Source: Blasia pusilla (taxonomy: Eukaryota > Marchantiophyta > Marchantiopsida > Blasiales). Taken from it: a stretch of DNA of 64,000 nucleotides. The notes beneath the pieces were generated by a model, which saw nothing but the letters and a program-made list of their open reading frames with translations, was not told the origin of the DNA and did not search any database. The number at the start of each line of letters is the position of its first letter. Positions within the stretch are counted from its first letter, which is position 1. This document shows positions 47,332-60,892 of the stretch, piece after piece. The translations under genes and the position numbers were made by a program. Location of the stretch: assembly GCA_050084515.1 (NCBI GenBank), contig CM114273.1, positions 44,392,001-44,456,000 of the forward strand, read 5' to 3'.

Positions 47332-48100
47332 TAATTTGACGTAGGAAGAGTTCTATCGTGTCGACGGCATAGAGAGTCAACGGGCTGTTCGGGTGTAACT
47401 TCGTCCCAAGATGTTGGATGAGGTTGGCGATAGGTCTATTGTGTCGGGAACGTCGTTTATGGTGATTTCCCTATTTTGGTTTTAGTCTGTCATGTGACTC
47501 GTTGACGGAGTCAATGGTCATCCGGTAACCTGTGCACGCAGGTTACAGTTGGTAGGGCTATTTTTGAGGGAATAGCCTTTTGGCTCTTCCCAAGGGTATA
47601 AGAGTGAGGAAGATGGCTTTCCCAAGCCATCTTTCTCATGTTGAGCCTTAGCAGCGTCTCTCTTGCAAAGACGTGTGTGGATGTGTAGGAGTTAGGGTGC
47701 TAGTGTCCGGATTCCCTCATAGTAGAAGGTGGATGTGGTTCGATATGCCGATGTAGATTTCGAGTGAGCCATTTTTACTACTCTTGATTTTACATGAGAA
47801 AGATGATGCGAGGGGGTAGAGAATTTGTTGTTTGCATGTAGGCAAGCGAGTTGCCTCGTCCGAGAGCCCGTCGAGTGACATTTGTTTGTTATTTTTTCTA
47901 TTCAGAAGGTCGTGCGCAGAAGCGCTCTTCGTTTTCTCAAGTTTTTGTTGGTGCAAACTGATTGGAGACAGTGGCAGAGCATAGTACGGAGTGGGGCAGC
48001 GAGTGTGGTGTAGACGCAGTGAGCGGCGCATGGTGAGAACGTTGGTAGTCAAGAAGAGAAGAGCACCTTTAGGTCTTGCAGCCGCCGAGGGCTATCAAGT
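47332..48100 (+). repeat. 5' LTR of element B
   Basis: Homologous to the LTR of element A: shared palindrome at 47526-47545 (TAACCTG...CAGGTTA), GTATAAGAG TATA-like box at 47596, and the R/U5-like words CATCTTTCTCATGTTG and GTTTGCATGTAGGCAAGC. The right edge is approximate, because similarity fades near 48100 before any CA/primer-site boundary. Confidence 0.7.
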
Positions 48101-49430
48101 AAAGGCGGTTAGCTAGGGGTCTAGGGTTAGGTCATAGCCGTATTTCTAATTCAAACATATATACTTGCAGGTAGGTACATGTACGTGTCGTATTATGGGA
48201 GTGGCAGTTAAGTGCATCGGGCTGGGCATGAGGAAGGTATGCGCGCCCACGCAGGGACGAATGGAGACGTAATCGAGCATGAATGTTTTGCTTGGTTAGT
48301 TCCAGATGTACGGTGTACCATCCGCAACGCGCCCTACTTGATTCGGGAGCGCAATCCTTGATGTTAGGGAAGGCGGCGTGTTTGGCGTTAGGTTTACGAA
48401 AAGGTGGCATCGAGTATTGTCCCTTTTAAATATAGACCTCTATTGGGGGCGTATCACCCACGCAGTACATGACTCAACAAGAGTTGGTGGCTAGACTCCA
48501 GCTAGAGCATGAGTTGGTTAGTGCGATGGTGCGCACTCAGGCGATTACGACACCAACAGAGTCGTATGATGTGTTGGTAGGGAGTACGGTGTTGTATCCC
48601 CTTGGTTTCATTCTGGATTTTTTGGAGGAGATGATTTCTTATCGGCCAGGGTGGCAATCAGATGATGGATGGGTGAGCCATTTAGCGGTGTTATTTGTAG
48701 GGAGTAGTGGTGGTCGACCATATGAGGATACGGTGACCACGTTGGCAGCATTCACAAGTGGTGTTCGCTAATCAGGAGGGTTCAAGGAGAGGAGCACACA
48801 TGCAGAGGACATTTCCATAGCGGAGAGTCCCACGGAGAGACATGTCAAGGTGGGTGTCTCTTCCCATGGTGCAGAGCTTCTTTATTGTTGTTGGGGATGA
48901 TCGTTGAGATATGTGGAGTGCAGACGAGCTCGTGAGGCATGTGTGGTGCCGTGTCTATGTTTACAGCAGGGTACAAGAGTGTTAGATCTTTTCGGAGGGA
49001 TCAACACAGCGGGTTGATGTAGTGTGGTAGTGTTGCGGGGATAACAGCACTGATGGTGCTAGATGTGTATAGGATAGGAGATCTTATCGGATACATATAT
49101 GTGTGCTATCTAGAGTTAGGGGGACCGAACGCTTAGCTAGGGGGGCGGTTGTGGATCCAAGTATATATGCGTGAGTATGTTTCATTTATGTATGGATCTA
49201 CCCATATGTTGGGGAAGATCGGTGTTGTGTGGTATATAGATGTAACCAACGATGTGGGTTGTGTAGCTATGTGTATGCACACGATAGTTGTCACATCTTA
49301 TTTTGACGTAGGAAGTGTTCTATCGCGTCGACAACATAGAGAGTCAACAGGTTGTTCGGGTATAATTTTGTTTCGAGATGTCGGATGAGGTTGGCGACAG
49401 GTCTGTTGTGTCGAGAATATTGTTTATGGC
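47332..49430 (+). mobile_element. Element B: internally deleted relative of element A
   Basis: Plus-strand copy. The 5' LTR begins TGTTACATC at 47332 and the 3' LTR begins TGTCACATC at 49288; their first 140 bp are alike and both match the LTR of element A. The 3' LTR is cut near 49430. Internal remnants are protease (LLDSGAQSLMLGKAACLALG near 48328-48390, then the frame 48469-48771 with ESYDVLVGSTVLYPLGFILDF), a linker with HAEDI-IAESPTE (about 48800), and motif I of the methyltransferase, VLDLFGGIN, at 48979-49005. Gag, the primer binding site and most of the methyltransferase are deleted. Confidence 0.8.
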
Positions 49431-49575
49431 CAAGTGTTTCTTTCTATCGTTAAGGCTTTTTCGGGTTGCATTTTCTCCTCGTTGGCAGATGTTACTCAAC
49501 TTTTTGGACTTGGGAGATCTAGTCGTCCTTGAATTTCAGCACTTTTTTGCATAGTTTCCACGTATCCATATCATC

Positions 49576-50572
49576 ACCCTCATAACCAAAAACTTGGGTC
49601 GACACTCTAGTAGGCTCACACTAGGATGGATGCGCGTCAAAAAAGTCTCTTAAAGGAGATATGAGATATGAGACACGAGCAAGGTTTAGCATTTCATGTA
49701 TTAATGGTCACATTTACCTAGAAACCTAGACCAATTGTGATCCAAGACTTGAGAAGAGTCTAGTCTAAGCAGAGTGTTGCCAAAGAGGGTGAGAACCAAA
49801 ATTGGAACTTGACTAGCGTTTGGGGTTTCACTATGTTTTAGGTCATAACGACAAAAAATGACGTGTATTTGAGATGAGTAAGGAGATGTTGGAAAGCTTC
49901 TATGAAGCCACTTCCAATGCCACAAATATCTTAAAAAATGCATGATGAGAGACCAAGAAATTGCCACAAAATTGTTCCAAAAACAGTTGGATGGAGGGCC
50001 CAAAGGAGTGAGTGTACTAAGAAGACTTTCCCAGAGTTGGGGAGAGGCTAGGGTGTAGAACACAAGAAGTATATATAAGGGGGAGGATCTTCGAAGGTTC
50101 TTGGGATCCAAACTCTACTGTGAGAAGCCACCGTGTGAACCAAGGGCCTGGAATGGCTTGGGAGGTTGGCGTTGGAGTGTGAAAACCAAACCAAGTCCAA
50201 GGGAGTGAATTTCAGAGGTCACCCTTGGATTCCAACCCGTAACTCATTCCTTGTGTCTCAATTAGTGACTCATGCAAGGTCCATTGGAAAATTGGAACCA
50301 CTAGACGTGTGAGCACGGTTTTATGTGTCTGAACTATCTAGAAAATTTGTCCTAGGTCTAGAAAGATGTGCCCCTGTTGGAAAGTGAAAAGTTGGGACTT
50401 GCTGAGCTTTGTGAATGGCTTGAGTTGAGAACTCAAAGATTTAGAATTCTAGTTGGCTCAAAACAAGACTAATGAGAGTTTGTTTGGGTGCAGATGAGCA
50501 AAGTGAGTTTGGCCTATTGAACGTATATTTCCGCAACATCTAAGATTGACGTTCAAAAGACGTAGGCGCACA
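49576..50572 (+). repeat. Solo-like LTR, family G, plus orientation
   Basis: Inverted copy of 29315-30300: for example CTCTAGTAGGCTCACACTAGGATG near 49605 is the complement of the word near 30240, and CATGCAAGGTCCATTGGAAAATT near 50273 is the complement of that near 29600. It has a TATATAAG box at 50072-50079. No internal coding sequence adjoins it, so it is either a solo LTR left by recombination or the sole survivor of an element. Confidence 0.65.
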
Positions 50573-50584
50573 ACACCCTCCCTC

Positions 50585-52000
50585 TCAATGAAGGTGGTAA
50601 AGTGCAAGGTTGGTCTTCATCAAGCCTACCCGATGATCTTCATTTACCCAACATGTTTATGACAATTTTCAAAGGGCTTTGCATCTTAGGAGTCCGACTT
50701 GAGAGCGAGGACCTTGTCTCAAGTTTTGTTGCAACTGCTCTTGCCGAGGATCTTCTTCATACCAATGATCTCATGAGGATTGGTGACCCTCAAGTCACCT
50801 TTGACATTCTCTCTTCTTGTTTTGCGTGTTGACCTAGCTATCTAACTAAAACTATTTGGATTTCTAGTCATCTTTCTACCCTTTGTGGATCCTTCAATAG
50901 AAGATCCAACATGTGTTTGGGAATCTTTTACGACTGGGCTCCTTGTGCTCTTGGAGTTAGCTCATAGACAAGCTTCTTGGCCAATAGCCCTTGGTAGAGT
51001 AGATCTTCTCTCGACTAAGTTAGTGGTGCCCTCGACTTTAGGGATTTGGACCATTGTAGCACCCCTCTGTGCTCTAGATACATGGTTAGGGATAGACCAC
51101 TCCTTCTATAGTATGTATCCCAAGTTGAGCACGGCCTTTTCCAACTACATTCTTCCCTCAAAGCATGAAGAGATTCCCTTCTAGTTCGGCCTAAAGCCAT
51201 TCTCCCCACTTACTTCTCCTTAATTACCTCCAATCACTCTAGGATCCAATCTTATTTGATGGAAGCCCACTTTCACGTAATTTTCATGTATCATGTATCA
51301 TGTTCTAGAGTGGCTTCCATGTGGAGAGAGAGAGACATGCACTACTCCATCCGGAATCCCCTTATTCATGTTGATCTTCATGTGACACGCACGAGAGATT
51401 GAGATGGTGGTGTTGTAGTGATGGATCCTACACAAGAGGTTGTACGAGCCCATGGGGTGGCACAAGATAGATTGCTACAAGGAGAGGTGGCGGCGGTGAA
51501 GCAAACTCATCTCTATAGTCAACTTCATGATGGGCATCGACTCATCCCCATCTCGGTCCCCCTAGCCATACAAATGTATGAGGCTATGGGGGAACAATTT
51601 GACTCATTCCTTATGGATTGTCCTCATCATCTCTAATCAAGAAATGGGTTGTCCTTAGCTACTATTAAGGAAAACCCATTTTTTTATTGTAGGCAACGGG
51701 TCTCCATAGCTTTGCAGCATGGCCAAGCTAATGGGCTTTTGCAGTGGGCTTAAGGTGTGGGGGATGCCAACTTAGTGGTAGTAATGTCTCTCTAGTTTTT
51801 GTTGACATTGTCTTTGTTATTGGTAAGTTTAGCCACTAGGGAGAATGCCCCCTTTTCTTTTTTTGGGCTGGTTGTGGCCTTAACATACTGGACTCTTTGA
51901 GTCCCCCTCTTTTGTACTCCCGATGGGTTTTCCATTCAAGAAAACCCATTGGTTTTATTCAAGCTTCCTTTCAATGAACCTATAGCATAAAAAAAAGAAT
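50585..52000 (+). other. Unassigned broken frames
   Basis: Plus frames 50602-50832, 50885-51184 and 51418-51636 read like protein but share no motif I know and are separated by stops. The sequence right of them has plant repeat character, with AAACCCATT words near 51670 and 51940. Probably transposon-derived; family unknown. Confidence 0.2.
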
Positions 52001-55000
52001 TCTTGTCTTTGAGGCCCTAACTTCGGATGAGCGGGCGAGTAATTCATGAAACTATCATGCAAGTCCCTATAAAGATGATCTTTCATTTTTATTTCTCTAT
52101 TGAAAGAAATAATTTCTTCCAATTTTGTAGTTCCATTTTCGATAGAACAAACGATAATTCAATATTCCTCATTTTAACACTACCAACCCATTCATTTTGA
52201 ATTTCTACCCTTATTGTATGGTAACTATGTTTGTAAGTCTCCTCCTCCCTCTCGTGCCATCTATATCATTTCCTTACCAGAGATTATTAAGGAAAATGGG
52301 CACGGAGATAGATTCATTTCCTCTATCAATCAAAATGGGTAGGGACATATAGGTCTCCCAAGAAGACCCATATGTCTCTATCCCTTCCGAGTGTATCCCC
52401 TAAAATTAAGTATTTCCCCTCCTAAGAAATTTTCAAAATAAATCTCTTATAAATCCCTTCCTTCTAAAAATTCATCCCTTTTCTTCTTCCCCTCCCCATT
52501 TAAAATCCAACCCTAGCTTATCTCCACACTCTTATTGATATTAAATACTTTATAAACAAATCTTGGTCAAAAATTTAAACCCTCATCCCTTCTCTCCTCC
52601 TTAGTTGAAATCTTTTCTTTTCTTTTCTTTGCATTCGATATTCAAATTTTCATCTCCCTCCTACTAAAAATCAAATGTATGTTTATAATAATCCTTATTA
52701 AGTTGATAATTGATATTTTTCTCTTTTTCTCTTTCTAGTTGAAAATTTTTCCCTTTATAATTCCCCAACCCCCCCCCCTATTCAAAGTTCCATCTCTCTT
52801 TCCTCTTATTCTGAAAATTCGTTGCTTTGAAGATTTCCTTATCATGTTGAAAATAAATATTTTTCCATTTCCTTCCTCTTAATTCAAACTTGAGAATGTC
52901 CGCATTTCTCTCTTTGCCTCCTACATCCCAAATTCCATATCTCTCTTTCTCTCTCCTTTTGAAAATCAAACCCTTTTCTTTAAACTTGCATGTGATGCCT
53001 TTTCTTGCAGGAAATGTATCTTTTAACTTCTCTTTTCATCTCATAAAAAATCAACCTTATTTCTCCTCCTTTTAGTTTTTGAAAATTAAATCATTTAAAA
53101 AAAATTGTCCCATGTTGAAAATTTCTCCACGTCTTTTTCTCTACCATATTCAAAATTCAATCTTCTCTCCGTTCAACTCCTCTTTTAAAAATTAAATTCT
53201 TGAAACCAAATTGTATGCAGTCATAATTATTATAAAAAGATCCCTTTTCCTCTTCCTCTCTTCTAATATGTTTTCCCTATATTTGCTCCACCCCTTTATT
53301 GAAATTTGAACGTCTCTTCATAAACTCTTGACAATGCTTCGAACATGTGGTAAGGGGAGAAAGTTGAACTTGCGAGAAGTGAAAACCAAAATAATAGTAC
53401 AAAAGACTAGTAATGTCGATCCCTTAGATAGCACACGAGAGATTCTTCATATTTGGTAAAGTTAATATCATATTTATGGTTCCATTTCTACCTATTCTAG
53501 TAAGCCATTTGTTTAACATACATCTAATCCAATACCTTATATGGAAGTAAGACGTGAGTCTTCAAGTCTAGCCCAAAAATAAAAGGCTTGTGTAAAGAAT
53601 TTTATGGATTGAATTTTATATTATTAATCTTTGTAGGTTTTAAAAAAGGTAGTGCCTTCCAAAAAAAACTCCCTTTCACTTATCCCCCCTCAGGCATAAT
53701 TTATCCCATTCATCCCACGATCCAAAGGAAATCATTATTGGAGGTCGGGATTTTCATTGGATTAGAATATTTCACATGCCTTTAGAACTTAACATTTTCT
53801 TTAGCTTTAGGAAACTTTGATTTTCTCATATAGTATACTAGCTGGTGCCCTTGCCATGAATGGGTAGTACTTTCTTTCTTTTATTCTCTACCCTTAATTG
53901 AACTCGCTCTCCCAAAGTGACATGCGTCAACACCATAAGATCTCTTAAAGAACAGGTGTCAATACCTAAGGAGGGTTTCTTCTAACCCCGTCCTCTTTTA
54001 ATTATATAGATGTCCTTTGGTAGAGACCAATATATGCTCTTAATTAGGGGTCTATCTTAGGGGATATGGAAATTTCTCCTTTAATTATTTCTAAACTAAG
54101 TTTCTTCTTAGTAAGCCCCATGAAAAACATAAGTGTTACGATGGGTTAAATAACATTCAAAAATATGGTTTTATCAAGAAAATTTTCATGGTATACAATA
54201 CGTGTTTTAGCAACCGAAATTATGGATGGATGAAGTTCTAGAAAGTGTTCATTTTTTGGTATTTTTTGGAACCCTATGAGAGATGGACAAGAAAATTCAA
54301 CATTAAAATTTGAGTGGAAGGCTCAAAACTTGCTATTCATACTAACCATAAATAACCTTCTTATAGAAAAGATCTAATTGCCTAAATGGGCTAATCACAT
54401 AGGTATCAAAGAGAAGTATATCAATTTTATGTGATAAATGAGAAAGATAAGTTAATCTTCTCTCCAAAAATCTAAATTTCATTTAATAAGAATCAAAATT
54501 TTCTTGAAATTAAAATTAGAGATATCCAATATCCTTGTTATGGAAATTTTATTTTTACCTCATGAAAATATATTCCTCTTTAAATTCAAAGCGAGTGGAT
54601 GTACGCTCAACCACCATGAAAAATTTACTGCAAGTGTTGCATATTATAGAGATAATTTTTCATTGGAGATAGAAAAATAATGAAAGATATATGCTTGATA
54701 TGGAAAATGCTTTAGCAAAATGAAGGGCCACCTGAAATTGAGCTCCATTTGACTCATGAAAATATATTCCTCTTTAAACTCAAAGCGAGTGGATGTCACA
54801 ACAATTGCATGGATGTTAAAAATCATCCTTCAAAATGAATAAAAATAAAAAATAAAAAATAAATATTGTCTACATGTATATTTATATTTCTATATTTTGA
54901 TAATCAAGAGTGTACTTTTCAAACCATACAACTCTATTTCATGTAGGCATTAATCGACTTACATTTTTCTTAAATGGACATTTTTGATACATGAGCCAGG

Positions 55001-58000
55001 TTTTGCATAAACAGATATTTGGTAAAAAACAATTGAGGACTTCCTGAGATATTCAATATCTAATTTTTGATTAGACATCAAGTCATTGATATCACACCTA
55101 TGTTTTCACCTTCGTGGAAACCAAAACCTCAAATATTTCATAAATTTTTTGGACAATTTTATATCAAATATTCGATCGTGAAACTTCATCTAAACCTTAC
55201 GCATGAGATAGTTTGGAAACTTGGACATTAATTATATTTTATTGAAATTAAATATAGCCATTCTAAGGTCCCATTTTTAATATATATGTGATAGAAAGAC
55301 AAAACATGCATAGAGATAGATAATCGAGACGTTAGAAAAGTTGTAGTCAAAAGCATATTGGGAAGGATATCCTATTTGAATAAATTAAAACATAACATGT
55401 AGCACACAAAGGAAGAGTAAGCTCCATGAAGAGAGATTTCACATGGATATATAGGAATCAATTTGAGGGTATCATTGATATGGTGACAAGGAAAAAAATA
55501 TGGAAAGTAGGTGAGGATTAACAAAAGTAGGCTATGATGAGACAAATATAATTTCAAATGGATACAAAGTCCATACAAGTAATAATGTAGTTAGGAAAAT
55601 AAAGATTTGTGGGCAAGTTGGTTATGAACATTGATGGATCAATAATATCTTGTAGGGAAAACAAAGGAAAGAACCTCCTATGGAAAATAATTTATATCCT
55701 AAATGAAGGAATAGGGGATTATTTTATGGAGTAGCTTGTCCAAAACAAATGCATCTTGTCTCCATATGGAAATATCATATAGCACCTTACCTCTTTGGTT
55801 TACGAATCCTATAATATGGTTGTAATTCAAAATCTCCAATCCTTCAAACTTTTCATTCATTGTTTTTGGGATTTTATGCTAGTCTATTTTATAGGCATAC
55901 TTACACAATGTGCATGTATGGCATTATAGAAAATTACAACAACATAAAAAACACACGAGGAAAAAAGAAAAAATTAATTCTTAAGGTTCCAAAGGAGAAA
56001 TACGGAGCCAATGCAATGGAATTGATGGAGAACTATAGATATTTGTAATTAAAAAAAAGTACAAGAGGGAGGGAGGTTTTTTTTTTGGGGGGGGGGAAGG
56101 GAAATAAGGGATAAATCTTACACATTTAGGTTGGGATCGCCTAAATAGGAAATTAGAAAACGCATATGCATTAACCAATGAATCAAGATTAATATTATTG
56201 AATGGCCGAAAATCAATTGCATGGCATCAAATGATGTTTTTAAGATGATATCTATAAATGCAAGGAATGAGGTAAATATCATAGAGAATTTTTGAATAAG
56301 CATAATTGATGAAATGTAACTATCATACACACACAATCATGGCAAAAAACATTTTGCATTGAGAAAATGAGTGGGGCATGAAACTTCTCAATTTATATAG
56401 GAATATGCTTAAAAAAATCTTTAAGCCTTACTCTAACCACAAGCTCTACTTCCTTAAACTTAATATGATTAAGTAAAAATATAATTAAGCGTACCTACTT
56501 CATGTGAATGCCAACCAAAATATAGTTGTTCATGCGTCTAACGAGATTCACTTTAACTCAATCTTCAATAAAGAGGACTATTCAAAAGTCTTAAATTTCA
56601 AGAAAAATTACAATCGCCTTAAATGCCATAGTACAACTCTCAGTTAACTTATGCCCAAACTAAGGATTCTTATGCATAAAACCATACTAGTATATTGAAG
56701 GGATGCAAGTGTTGACATCTTCATCAAATAAGCATGCACAAAGAGCTACTCCATCAAGGGCTTTGGGCTAATTGTTGAAATTCTCAAGTCCAATAATTGC
56801 AAGGTTGTGAAACTACTTTCAAAGTTTAAAGGAAAATGATTCATGCAGTTTAAAATTATTGTCATTTTATTCAGATGAAGATTATGGGATAGAGAGATGA
56901 GCTAAAGACATGACATGTATGTGCAGTAAAATTTCTCTAATTAATAAGATTTTCAATAAGAAGAGTCAGCTAAATTTTAGCTCAAATTAGGAAATACCAT
57001 TCATGCTCTAAATGTATATGTTGTCTCCAGATTTTTCTTTTCTTAACAAGGCATATCTTAAGTTTCTTGAAAGGGCCAACGTATGGCCTAAGATGGTCCC
57101 CTAATATCCTTATATTGTATACTACCTATGGCCAACAAGACATACCTAAGGCGGTTGATCAATCTAGCCCATCGATGCATGAAGTTCCTCTTATTCTCCA
57201 AGATATTAACTTTTTTTCTCAAGAGACGAAGCGTCATACATGTCATTCTCTTATGGCAATTTCTTTGAGTCACTCTAATACAAAGAAGGAACAACAAGAA
57301 AAAATGGAAAGAAGAAAAATCAAGGTCTCTTATTCCCTAAGACGTAAAATTAAAATTGTTCTTTTGAGGGATAAAATTTCATGGCTATTGTTTCTCTTAG
57401 GAAAACAACTATGAGTTTCTTTGAGTCACCCTATTAAAGACACTCAAGGAACCACAAGAAAACAGGGATAGAAGGACAATAACACAAACTATGACACTAT
57501 AGAAAAAAAATGTAAAATGCCTAATCTACGTAGAGATGTTCTCACCCTAACTTTGTATGCATTTTGAATCAATACTCAATTCCTTCACACGAAAAGAGAA
57601 GGGAAAACTTCAAAGATTGAACATGAAATTGAAGATTTTATTATTTAAATTTTAATTACAACCTATTCTGATTATTATAATATAAACTTGGTTTTTAATT
57701 AGTAAAATATATGTCCAAATTTCACATACAGAAATACAAGGTATGGAAATATATTTGGGATTGAAATTTTGAGAATATTCATAAATCCATCACATAATAT
57801 TTGGATTTTTTATTTCCTTGTAAGGTAAAGTACTCAATGAGGATGTAAAAATTAAAAAATTCATCAAATTTTTAATTTTAAAAAAAAAACAGATAAGGCC
57901 AAAGATTCTAAACATTAGACATACTAGTTAGGATGCATAAGGGATCGTGCGATGCACATTATAGATGTGAACTTTTTTATTTCTGGCTATAATTTGTGCT

Positions 58001-60400
58001 ATTATAGTAGTATTGTATTTGAAATTTTTTAACATCTTCTAGAATTTTATGATTTACAACGAAATTCATCCATAACACAAGATATTTATTGAAATTACTC
58101 TACAAAATTGATTAGTAAGTCTAGGATATTTACCAATGAACTATTAAAGAAATCTCTTATCCGATTTTCAATCTAAATTGGAAGGATTCAAAGCCTCGGC
58201 ATTTCACTAATGCAAGGGTCCTCGCTGGCAAAAGGACTTGGGTGGCCACATAGTCTGATGAAAAAGATGCTAGACATCGCAGACATCGCAAAGATATGGA
58301 TACCTTTACGGTCCATTAGGGCCACTCAATTCTGAAGTTTGGAGGCCCCTGGGAGTTGTGGAAACGCGTACCTACACATGGCTGCCGTTTGTGTAAACGG
58401 CGATCTTTAGGGACATTTGAAAGAGGTTTTTCTCCTCTTTCGAACAATATGAATTTTTATATTTTTTGTTTTAAAATTTTACTATTATGATTTAATAGAG
58501 TCCACTCGTGTGGACTAAAGGGAAATTTTCTTCCCTCCCCGTATTTGTTCCCCGTCGGAAGGAAATGAGTGGCCCTATTACACGTATGTCTTAACCATCA
58601 CATCCGCGCCATCGTTGCGTGTGTCTACCGCCTCCCACCGTGATCAAACCTTCCACAGTACTGCCCCACGATCGATCGACCACACAATCGGAGAAGAGTC
58701 AGGATTCAATCAACACAATCTTGGAAGTGGGAGTTCTTTCGATGAATCTCGTATAATTCCTTGTCTATTCGGAATTTTTGGAAACCATTGTGCGGCACTT
58801 TCTTTAAGAGGGGGAGAAATTAGTTATCAACAAGTCGGTATGCTAAATGGTGAGAAAAAAATTGGGAGTTCATGTAGGGGCCTTAAATATATGGAGATAT
58901 AAAATTTATTGGTATTTCTTCGTAAGCTATCTATATTCTAATTGGAGGATGTAGTTTTCAATAGTTGCTCCTCTGTCTGACACATGTCACTAGAATTCTT
59001 TCAAAAATACTCACCGTATAAAAATTGGTGAGGAGAGTTATGTTTAAACATGAGTTATTAATAAGGGATCCGTACATTGCGCGGTCCCTTAAGGGTCTTT
59101 ACTAGTATTCTTAAAGCTAGGATAACTCCTTAATTTGCCATTGTTTCGCCCTATGCATGATGATTGAGTGCATATAAAGATAGTAAAAAAAGAGAGAGTT
59201 TAAGAGCTTAACTTTATGCACGGATTTACGCTAAATCCCTAATGCGAGTCTTTCTGTATGTAAATTGGAACATCTACCATAGTAATCTCACTCTCTTGAC
59301 CAAGAAGTATTGTCCTTACAGAAAATTAAATAAAAAAAGAGCAAAAACATGGACAGGTGAACCGTCAAGAATATAATCAAGAAACCATTTCCACATGTCT
59401 CATAGGAATCTTGATTATAAGGAGTTTTAAAATTTTATCCATCTCGGAATTTTTATACATTGTACAATTAACACCAATGAAGAGCTCCCACTGAACAGCC
59501 TGAACGCGTTGTGTGATGTCTTTCATCTTTTTAATTTTTTTAATTTTTCTTATATTAGACCTATATTTTAATCAAAAAGAGGTTTTTGTATTCATGTTAC
59601 TTTATTTTTTGAATATTTTTCATTCTTTTGAAGAAATTTTGAGTCTCTTTCATGTTCAATAATTTTTTCATTTAATTTTAAAAAACTTAAAATAATACTT
59701 TCAAGTTAATTTTGGAAGGAAAATATTTTCTTATTTTGGAAAAAAATAAAAATAATAGTATGATTATGTTGGGAAATCAATTATTCTTCAAGAGGATGAA
59801 AATCATTTTAATTTATATTTATAAAAAATTCAAGCTTCCATTTTGAGTGATTTCTAAAGAATATCTTGAAACAGGACTTGGATCATATGGGTAATTTTTT
59901 TTCACTACTTTTGAGATGGTGATTGGAATTATAATTGCATGATTACTACTATATTTAAACTAAATTTTCTATTTATTATTAAACTCTATAATTTCGGCAT
60001 GTGTCTTATATAATGGTTTTATTATAGTCTCCATTTGTGAAATATTTTCATTTTCATCCATCCAATTGCTAGTATTACACAAAAAAAAAGGAACAATAGA
60101 AACACTAGCGTGCATTCTTAAAACACCTAGAAAATACTAATCACTAATCTCACAAGTGGAACTTCCTAATCCCTAGGTCCACCATAATTTTCTTTGATTG
60201 ATTAGTATATCACAACCAAAGGGGTAAGACTTCATTTTCATCCATCCAATTGCTATACATGTTGCCCATGATGTAATCAAAATAGGACAAATGGGAAAAC
60301 AATGAACTGATTTTTGACAAGTTGAAAGACGTCGAAATCTGGATATACTCCCACAGGATACCCGAAAATATATTATTCATATTCACAAGCTTTCTTCAGG
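52000..60400. other. AT-rich gene-poor DNA
   Basis: About 8.4 kb with strong pyrimidine/purine strand bias in parts (52100-53300 is rich in TTC/CTT on plus) and no recognisable gene. Frames such as 57067-57414 and 58615-58902 lack domains. Homopolymers are common (for example T9G9 near 56075-56097). I see no tRNA, rRNA or organelle insertion I can name. Confidence 0.4.
54559..54796 (+). repeat. 44-bp direct repeat pair
   Basis: CTCATGAAAATATATTCCTC begins both copies; they occupy 54559-54602 and 54753-54796, 194 bp apart, and differ at one base (AAATTC versus AAACTC). The intervening sequence is not repeated. It could be the ends of a small decayed element or a local duplication. Confidence 0.85.
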
Positions 60401-60470
60401 ACACGATGCAATGTCCTTACTACAACGCCTTATTACGGGCAAGACCGTACAACCCTTGGGAACCCTGATT

Positions 60471-60510
60471 AAGGGTGATTGGCATTGGTGAATTATTGCC
60501 AATCACCCTT
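60471..60510. repeat. Perfect 14-bp inverted repeat
   Basis: Arms AAGGGTGATTGGCA (60471-60484) and TGCCAATCACCCTT (60497-60510) around a 12-base loop. It lies about 380 bp past the stop codon of the ascorbate peroxidase gene on its 3' side, so it may be in or beyond the 3' untranslated region. A small MITE footprint is an alternative. Confidence 0.8.
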
Positions 60511-60519
60511 ATTTAGGTT

Positions 60520-60892
60520 GCGGTTTAAGGACTTTGTGAAATTGTCTCAAATAGTGAAAAAGATTGGCATGATACTTCATTACAGAGATTTAAAGCCAAC
60601 ACAAAAATCAGATCCACCTGTTTACGTTCAAGATTCTGTGTAGACAATGATAGACTTGCATTGTTTCAAAAGTTGGGATATCATGGAAAACTTTGCCCCT
60701 GAGAGATGAAGCCAGTTGTCTGATCCATTTGAGATACAATTTGGAGCCTCCAGATTTATACAAGTCGTAGTACAGAATCATCATGGTAGCAGCCCATCTC
60801 TGGAGTGTTTCCAAAGATTCACCCCTGAATCTACGCACGTTACAATTACTCCAGACTTCCACTACCAAACTGCACTTTGAACCATAGCACTC
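60520..60892 (-). other. Likely 3' untranslated region of the ascorbate peroxidase gene
   Basis: Follows the TGA at 60895-60893 on minus. An 86-codon minus frame (60868-60608) lies here, but it has no known domain and overlaps where a 3' untranslated region is expected, so I do not call it a gene. A polyadenylation site could not be fixed. Confidence 0.35.

Noticed and set aside
49130-49150. Polypurine-tract-like AGGGGGGCGG as the true start of the 3' LTR of element B
   Set aside because: The following sequence does not match the 5' LTR or element A; similarity to both begins only at TGTCACATC (49288).
60608-60868. Separate 86-codon gene downstream of ascorbate peroxidase
   Set aside because: No domain, no splice partner, and it lies where the 3' untranslated region is expected on the same strand.
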